From NCBI RefSeq assembly GCF_029784155.1, contig NC_073693.1, forward strand, positions 233,631,102 to 233,695,101: a DNA stretch of 64,000 bases. The letters are read 5' to 3'. Of this stretch, positions 59,001 to 64,000 are shown one piece after another (within the stretch, counting starts at the first letter, position 1; each line of letters starts with the position of its first letter). Both the position numbers and the translations under genes were made by a program. The notes beneath the pieces were generated by a model. It was given only the letters and a program-made list of their open reading frames with translations, did not search any database and was not told the DNA's origin. The stretch comes from Uranotaenia lowii. Taxonomy: Eukaryota > Arthropoda > Insecta > Diptera > Culicidae.

Positions 59001-61534
59001 ATATAAACTTCTAAATAAATGTTCTGGAACTTAAATTTGCAAACAATTCCAAACTCAAAAGTTAAAATTACCTTTCTTTTTATTTATTTTAACCAAACTT
59101 AACCGTCTTGTCTAACATATGAGAGTTACAAAAATATTTGTGAAATTTATGAGGTTAGAAACATTTGTTCTGAAAACTCCTGTTTATACTGTCTTTTTAA
59201 AATAAACGAAATTTCGCTACATTTTCAATACCATTTTGAAATTTATTCAAAACGGTTTCTTTTTTTTTGAATGTCTTGAAGAAAACGTTAATTTTCACAT
59301 TAAATTATCTTTTGTTTTAAAATTTCTGCATGTTTATTGACTCTAATTATCCGAATAAAAAAATTATTAAGTGATATGATCATTAATTTGATACAAGATT
59401 GAAACCAAAAAAAAAAAAAAAAATGTTTGATCCCTGGGTTTAAAGTCAATTTGAATTTTCTATTTTCGAATATACGAATCTAGAACTAAACCTTTATTTC
59501 TCTGGGCTTTTTTTCTTAAAATAAGTTGTTTTGTATTTTTTGTTAAATTTTATTCCGTTATCAATTGTTTCTCTTATTGTCACAGGAATGATTTGAAGTC
59601 AAATATAATTATTTTTTGTAATTTTTTTTTTCATTAAATTTTAGTATTTTTGAAAAATTCATTAGAAAAACATTAAGTTTTTTTATAATAAAAAGGTTTC
59701 ATTTGAAGCCCGAGAATTAAATATGTTAAAATATAACTAATGCTTTAGTATGTCCACCAACTTCTTATAGATTTCTTTCACATTTTCATCAATTTTTGTT
59801 TGTCTTTATTCAAAATTTCTGATCAAATGTTCAGGTCAATGTGAATTCATGTATCCCATTATAATATTGCATAAGAAATAATATTTTGATGATAAAATTA
59901 TAGATATATTATGTATAAGCGTTTTCGAATAATATCAAGTTTATTTTAATTGACGAATATAATAATATCAAGTATAATTTGTCGTGTTTTAATCACTTGT
60001 GCTACATTAAAATTTTGAGAATATAAACATAAAAAAAATAATCAAAATTGGGTCAATGGTTTCGAAATACGACTTGGTAAAATATGAAAATCAAACACAT
60101 TATAATACTTGGCCTCGAAATGTTGCATCTCGGTTTTGACACTTTTCCAGGCTACACTCAATTCATGGTTCTGTACAAGGGAACGGCCATCAGTTGTTTC
60201 TCAGGATGGCTTCCGCTATCATCCCTTTGCTATCTTTAGATATCCTTAAAAGTCCCTCAATTGTATACTTTTTACTGCCAGCTTGCGCAGAATCCTTCGT
60301 ATATTGTTTTTCTGTCTATTTTTCTTGCTTCCTGCTTTCCCATAAGACAACACAAATAGCGCACATTAAATTTAGACATTGGCATTCAATAAATAATCAT
60401 CCAAATATACTTAGCTTAGGTACAACCAGAACCTTTCGGATATTCTTTGAAAATCAAAGAATCAATCTCTTTGTATCCGACAATAGGAACTCATTCCCGA
60501 AGATTCAGCAACTAATTTTTCGATCCGTTTTGTTTTGTTTACGTTTCTCCCTCATACGATGTTTTCGATGTTTTAAGCGAAGGCGTTACGTTTCAGTTTC
60601 CGCTTCGTTCGTAACGTTTGTTCGAGGGGCACTCGGATAAACACTCGGATCAATATAATAACGTATTGAGTGTATGGAATTACAAGTGAAACGAAAGAAA
60701 TTAAACTTGGCAGCACGATATGGTCAAGTGTAAGGAACGGAGTAGAAATGAAACTCTGGATATTTTCTAACTTTCCTAATTAGCAGCACTTTTCCAAATT
60801 TAAACTTAAATCTTTCTCTTCTTTCAGCACAGGGAACTATCTCTTCTTCCAATAAATCAACAAATCACTTTCTAACGTTTCGTATTCAACCAAATTTACA
60901 CTAGTCTTCTCACACCGAATCAAGACCGACTGCTTCCTGGCAGAGTTGCCAAACTTCCCTCTTCACCATTGATTATTCAAATATACACCTATAATTGAAT
61001 TCGCTTCCTTAAAAAATTTTTCATATTTTGTTTCCAAAACCATCTATCACTAAATCATAGATGACGCCTTCTTTGCTGATTTTTTCGAAGGTTTTTTCAG
61101 CTAAACAGATTTTTAACACAATACATTTTAAAGATTATCATGCATTGCCATCTAAAATAAATCTTTTTGGATATAACTCAAATACGCTTACGAAACGAGA
61201 TCAACATGTAGAGCATATACAAAATCTTTGATAGTTTAAAAATCATCTTTTAGATACATTTTTAAGATTTTTTTTTATTGTGATAAAGGATCAAAAAATT
61301 TTTGCAGCTTTGTGAAATTATAGATACTTTATTCTTGAACCTGTTGTTTAGTTCTGTGACTAAATTTCATTGTTTTTCATCGAACTTACTCTTTGATATT
61401 TCAAATCTGCGTTGTTTCGTGATTTATGAAAATGTGAGCTACGACCTCACCGCCCCTTTGAGCCCTTCCAACGCCCCCTTAGAAGCAATCAACGCCCCCA
61501 AGGGGGGCGGTAGGGACCACTTTGAAAACCACTG
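56082..61534. mobile_element. hAT element, 5453 bp including a later insertion
   Basis: CAGTGGTTTTCAAACTTTTT at the left and the inverse at the right (…TTTGAAAACCACTG) are classic hAT ends. ATTTAGAT (56074-56081) and ATTTAAAT (61535-61542) match at 7 of 8 positions. CGCCCC-rich sub-terminal words occur at both sides (CACCGCCCCCTTTT; ACGCCCCCTTAG). Removing the retro-insertion leaves about 1.37 kb, a non-autonomous hAT. A CCGGACCGGAC repeat sits at about 56485-56830. The frame at 61302-61535 is the end itself. Confidence 0.85.
56900..60961 (-). mobile_element. Non-coding retro-insertion, 4062 bp, exact 23-bp duplication
   Basis: The 23 bases at 56877-56899 (TTCACCATTGATT…) recur exactly at 60962-60984. 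The left edge is (GTAT)n, so on the minus strand the insert ends in (TACA)n, as at 45898. Its minus-strand 5-prime part (60961 back to about 60120) is GC-richer, starting GGGAAGTTTGGCAACTCTGC. The rest is AT-rich. No RT, endonuclease or ORF1 motif is seen on either strand. The longest frame, 60194-60640, runs antisense and is unrecognised. The exact duplication argues for a young insertion, so absence of coding sequence is not simply decay. Confidence 0.75.
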
Positions 61535-61542
61535 ATTTAAAT

Positions 61543-61655
61543 TCATTCGCCAAATTTCGAAAAAGAGAAACAAAGCAAACTTATTAAAAAATATTCAAAA
61601 ATATTAAATAGATTAACTATAGAATTCGATAAATCTATATATATAAAAATGAATT

Positions 61656-61692
<37 letters not shown>

Positions 61693-63300
61693 TCCCTATA
61701 GACTCGGAAACTACTGAACCGATCTGCGTGAAACTTGGCAGGTGGGGGTATTGGAGGCAGGGGAAGGTTCCTATTATGGTTTGAGACCCCTCCCTCTCTT
61801 AATAAGGGAGGGAGGGGCCTCCCAAACAAAAGACAAGTTTTTGCATAACTCGAGTACCCATCAAGCAAATGGTATCAAAATTTGCATGGGGTGATATTTG
61901 GGTACGAGGAATATTTCTATGAATATTAGGTACCTCTCCCTCCTCTCAGTGGGGTGATAGGAAGGGGGGAGGGAGGCTACCTTACAATTTTTCATATAAC
62001 TCGAAAACTAATCAAGATATTGGAACCAAATTTGGCACGGGAAAGTATTTGAATACGAAAAATATTTCAATGATTTTTTGAGACCCCTCCCTCTTTCCAG
62101 TAGAGAGGAGAAGGGGGCCTCTTTCATATTTTTTTACATAAATCAAAAACTAATGAAGCAAATGGAACCAAATTTGGAATGGGAGGGTATTTGGATACGA
62201 AAAATATTTCTATGATAATTTGAAACCCATCCCTCTTTCCTGGAGGGAGAACTAAAGGGGGGAGGGGCCTCTTTTATAATTTTTTACAAAACTCATAAAC
62301 TAATTAAGCTTATGAAACCAAACTTGGCATAAGCGGGTATTTGGGAACGTGACATGTTGTAATGATAATTTGAGACCCCTTCCTTCTTCCAGCGGGGAGA
62401 AAGGAAAGAGGGAGGGGAGTTTCATACAATTTTTACAGCATAACTCAAAAACTACAACAGCAAATGGAACCAAATTTGGCATGGAACGATATTTGGGTAC
62501 GATAAATGCTTCTATAAATATTTGGTATCCCTCACTTCTCCAAAGAGGATGATGAAAAGGGGGACCCACCTTTTTCAGCGAAAAGATATAAAGAGGGAAA
62601 GGGGAGCTTCCATATGATTTTTTTTTCAATACTCGAGAATTTATCGAGCAAATGAAACCAAATTTGGCATCAAGAAGTATTTGAGTACGACAAATACTTT
62701 TTCTATGTGAAACAATACCTTTCTTGCAGTAGGATAATAGAATTGAGAATATAGGAAGGGAAGAGGAGGCTTACATTTAACTTTTTTTTTAACAAAATCC
62801 GAGAAATGGACAAAACTTAACATGGAAAATCTTTTTGGTATGATTCTATGATTATCTGACACACCATCCTCCTTTCAGTGAGTAAGTACATAGGAGGAGG
62901 GAGGTGAGCCCACTTCAGTTTTGTTAGCATTAGTACTCAATTTATGCTTACGAAGCCTATAAATGGAAACAAATATGGCATGGAAAGGTACTTGGTTACG
63001 AGATATGTTTCTACGATTGTTATAGATCCATACGCTTTACAGTGTAGAGAGGGGAAGAAAGGAGGAGGGTCCATATAAATTTTGTTGTAAAGCTTAAAAA
63101 CTTATTAACCAATGGAACTATATTTGATATAAGAGGGAACTAAAAAATTAGGTATGATTATTAAAAATCACGACCTCCCCCTTCAGCAGGGGGTGACGGT
63201 AAGGACAGGGGGCTCTCTTATCAGTTTTTCAGCATAAATCCAGAAGATATCAAGAAAAAATATGCATATTTTATAAGTTAGATTGATTGCGTACGATTCA
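61543..63300. repeat. Array of about 150-bp degenerate units, right copy, inverted
   Basis: After AAATCTATATATATAAAAAT and a (CTGT)n run (61657-61692) comes TAGACTCGGAAACTACTGAA, then repeated units: AAATGGAACCAAATTTGGCA, TATTTGGGTACGA, GAGACCCCTCCCTCTTTCCA, GGGGAGGGGCCTC. Orientation is opposite to the left copy, so the two arrays are tail-to-tail with about 90 bp between them, not counting the hAT. The (CTGT)n-proximal end is mirrored at 56000-56070. Small frames inside are by-products. Confidence 0.7.
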
Positions 63301-64000
63301 TTTGAGACCGTCCAGAAAGATTCAAATTATCAGTCTTTAACACAAATTTATAGAGCAAGATTTAGAATGTTTGTTTGAGTTATCTTTGTGTTGCAATTCG
63401 AAACTCCAGCTGCAGCTCTCATTTTATAGCGGTTGCTTAGGGGAACTGGGGGTATAATGCCCAGTGTGGGCAAAATGCCCCACTGCGATATCTAGCTAGA
63501 TATACACTTATTTTAAGAATTCGGTACGCTATTCCCTTCTAATTAACAGTAGAAACCTTTTGTACAAAAAATTAGCATCAAATATGCGATAAATCCCTGC
63601 AAAAATCCAAAAAATACTTTTCAAGCCATATTCCTTGCAATTTGTGCCTTGACTTTCGTAAGGAATTACGGCATCTATCGACAAAAAAAAATTACCTGAC
63701 ATATGTTACAATGATGAACATTGGTCTTGAAAATCATTACAAAACGAAACATTTCCTTATTCAATTATTTTTTCTGTTATTTTGAACGATTTTTAATAAA
63801 TATGTCTACGTAGGGTAAAACGCGCCATGTCCGTTTATCTTTAAGCATGTTTCTTATTTGTTTAAATTTATATGCAGTTTCATCACAACCATTTTAAACA
63901 TATTTATAAGTTGTATTGGAAAACATAACTTGAATATGAACGAATATGTTTAAAATTCCTAAATTTAATATAGATTTAATTAACTATTTACGAGAATTTC
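63301..64000. other. AT-rich tail with GGGGGTATAATGCCC motifs
   Basis: CTGGGGGTATAATGCCC and GTGGGCAAAATGCCCC (63446-63483), then TAGGGTAAAACGCGCC near 63810, look like a dispersed repeat of short G-rich words. Its ends are not defined. No gene was seen. Confidence 0.4.

Noticed and set aside
60194..60640. A 148-codon plus-strand frame with hydrophobic and Arg-rich parts
   Set aside because: It runs antisense to the inferred transcript of the retro-insertion and shows no known motif.
61302..61535. A 77-codon frame ending APKGGGRDHFENH
   Set aside because: Its C-terminal half is a translation of the hAT terminal repeat and sub-terminal CGCCCC words.

Overview
This window looks like intergenic or deep-intronic DNA from an insect genome, most likely a mosquito (Culicidae). 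The base composition is strongly AT-rich. The coding remnants are metazoan transposon types: a Tc1 DD34E transposase, a relic with the MDDETYVK motif of the ITmD37E lineage described from mosquitoes, R1-clade and Jockey/CR1-like non-LTR reverse transcriptases, and a Penelope-like reverse transcriptase. The mosquito placement is inference. I could not support any intact host protein-coding gene, tRNA, rRNA or CRISPR array. The only sizeable open coding frame is a 383-residue reverse transcriptase fragment at 53973-55124.

Layout. 1-7.4 kb: Tc1-type terminal remnants, a purine-rich tandem duplication and small inverted-repeat elements. 7.8-11.7 kb: decayed hAT-like ends. 12.8-14.3 kb: two MITEs, the second inserted in another Tc1-type remnant. 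15.3-19.1 kb: a decayed non-LTR element (endonuclease plus RT) split by a 1656-bp Tc1 element with TA duplications. 19.1-20.8 kb: an internally deleted R1-clade remnant. 24.5-26.7 kb: a 10-bp satellite interrupted by an 802-bp element that carries its own minisatellite. 27.0-27.7 kb: a hAT-like MITE. 31.2-36.3 kb: a TGACAAA-type array interrupted by a 4.2-kb hAT that contains two further hAT insertions, a Tc1-type fold-back and a LINE fragment. 36.3-42 kb: a DD37E relic, a LINE relic, a Penelope relic and a fold-back MITE. 42.2-48.8 kb: a hAT-like insertion containing a 3.3-kb inverted repeat, a MITE and an 804-bp retro-insertion. 53.4-63.3 kb: two tail-to-tail arrays of about 150-bp degenerate units. 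A LINE is inserted in the left array. A 5.45-kb hAT lies between the arrays and itself carries a 4.06-kb non-coding retro-insertion.

Higher-GC, apparently single-copy islands lie at about 6.4-7.3, 11.7-12.8, 21.5-23.7, 28.2-29.0, 37.2-38.9 and 49.4-51.3 kb. They are the best places to look for host exons, promoters or enhancers. Two splice-flanked micro-exon candidates (5193-5213 and 49205-49222, + strand) are compatible with a long-intron host gene, but this is unproven.

The most unusual observations are two apparently non-coding insertions with exact 23-bp target duplications and the same (TGTA)n edge (45898-46701 and 56900-60961). The nested insertions also give a readable relative chronology from their target duplications.
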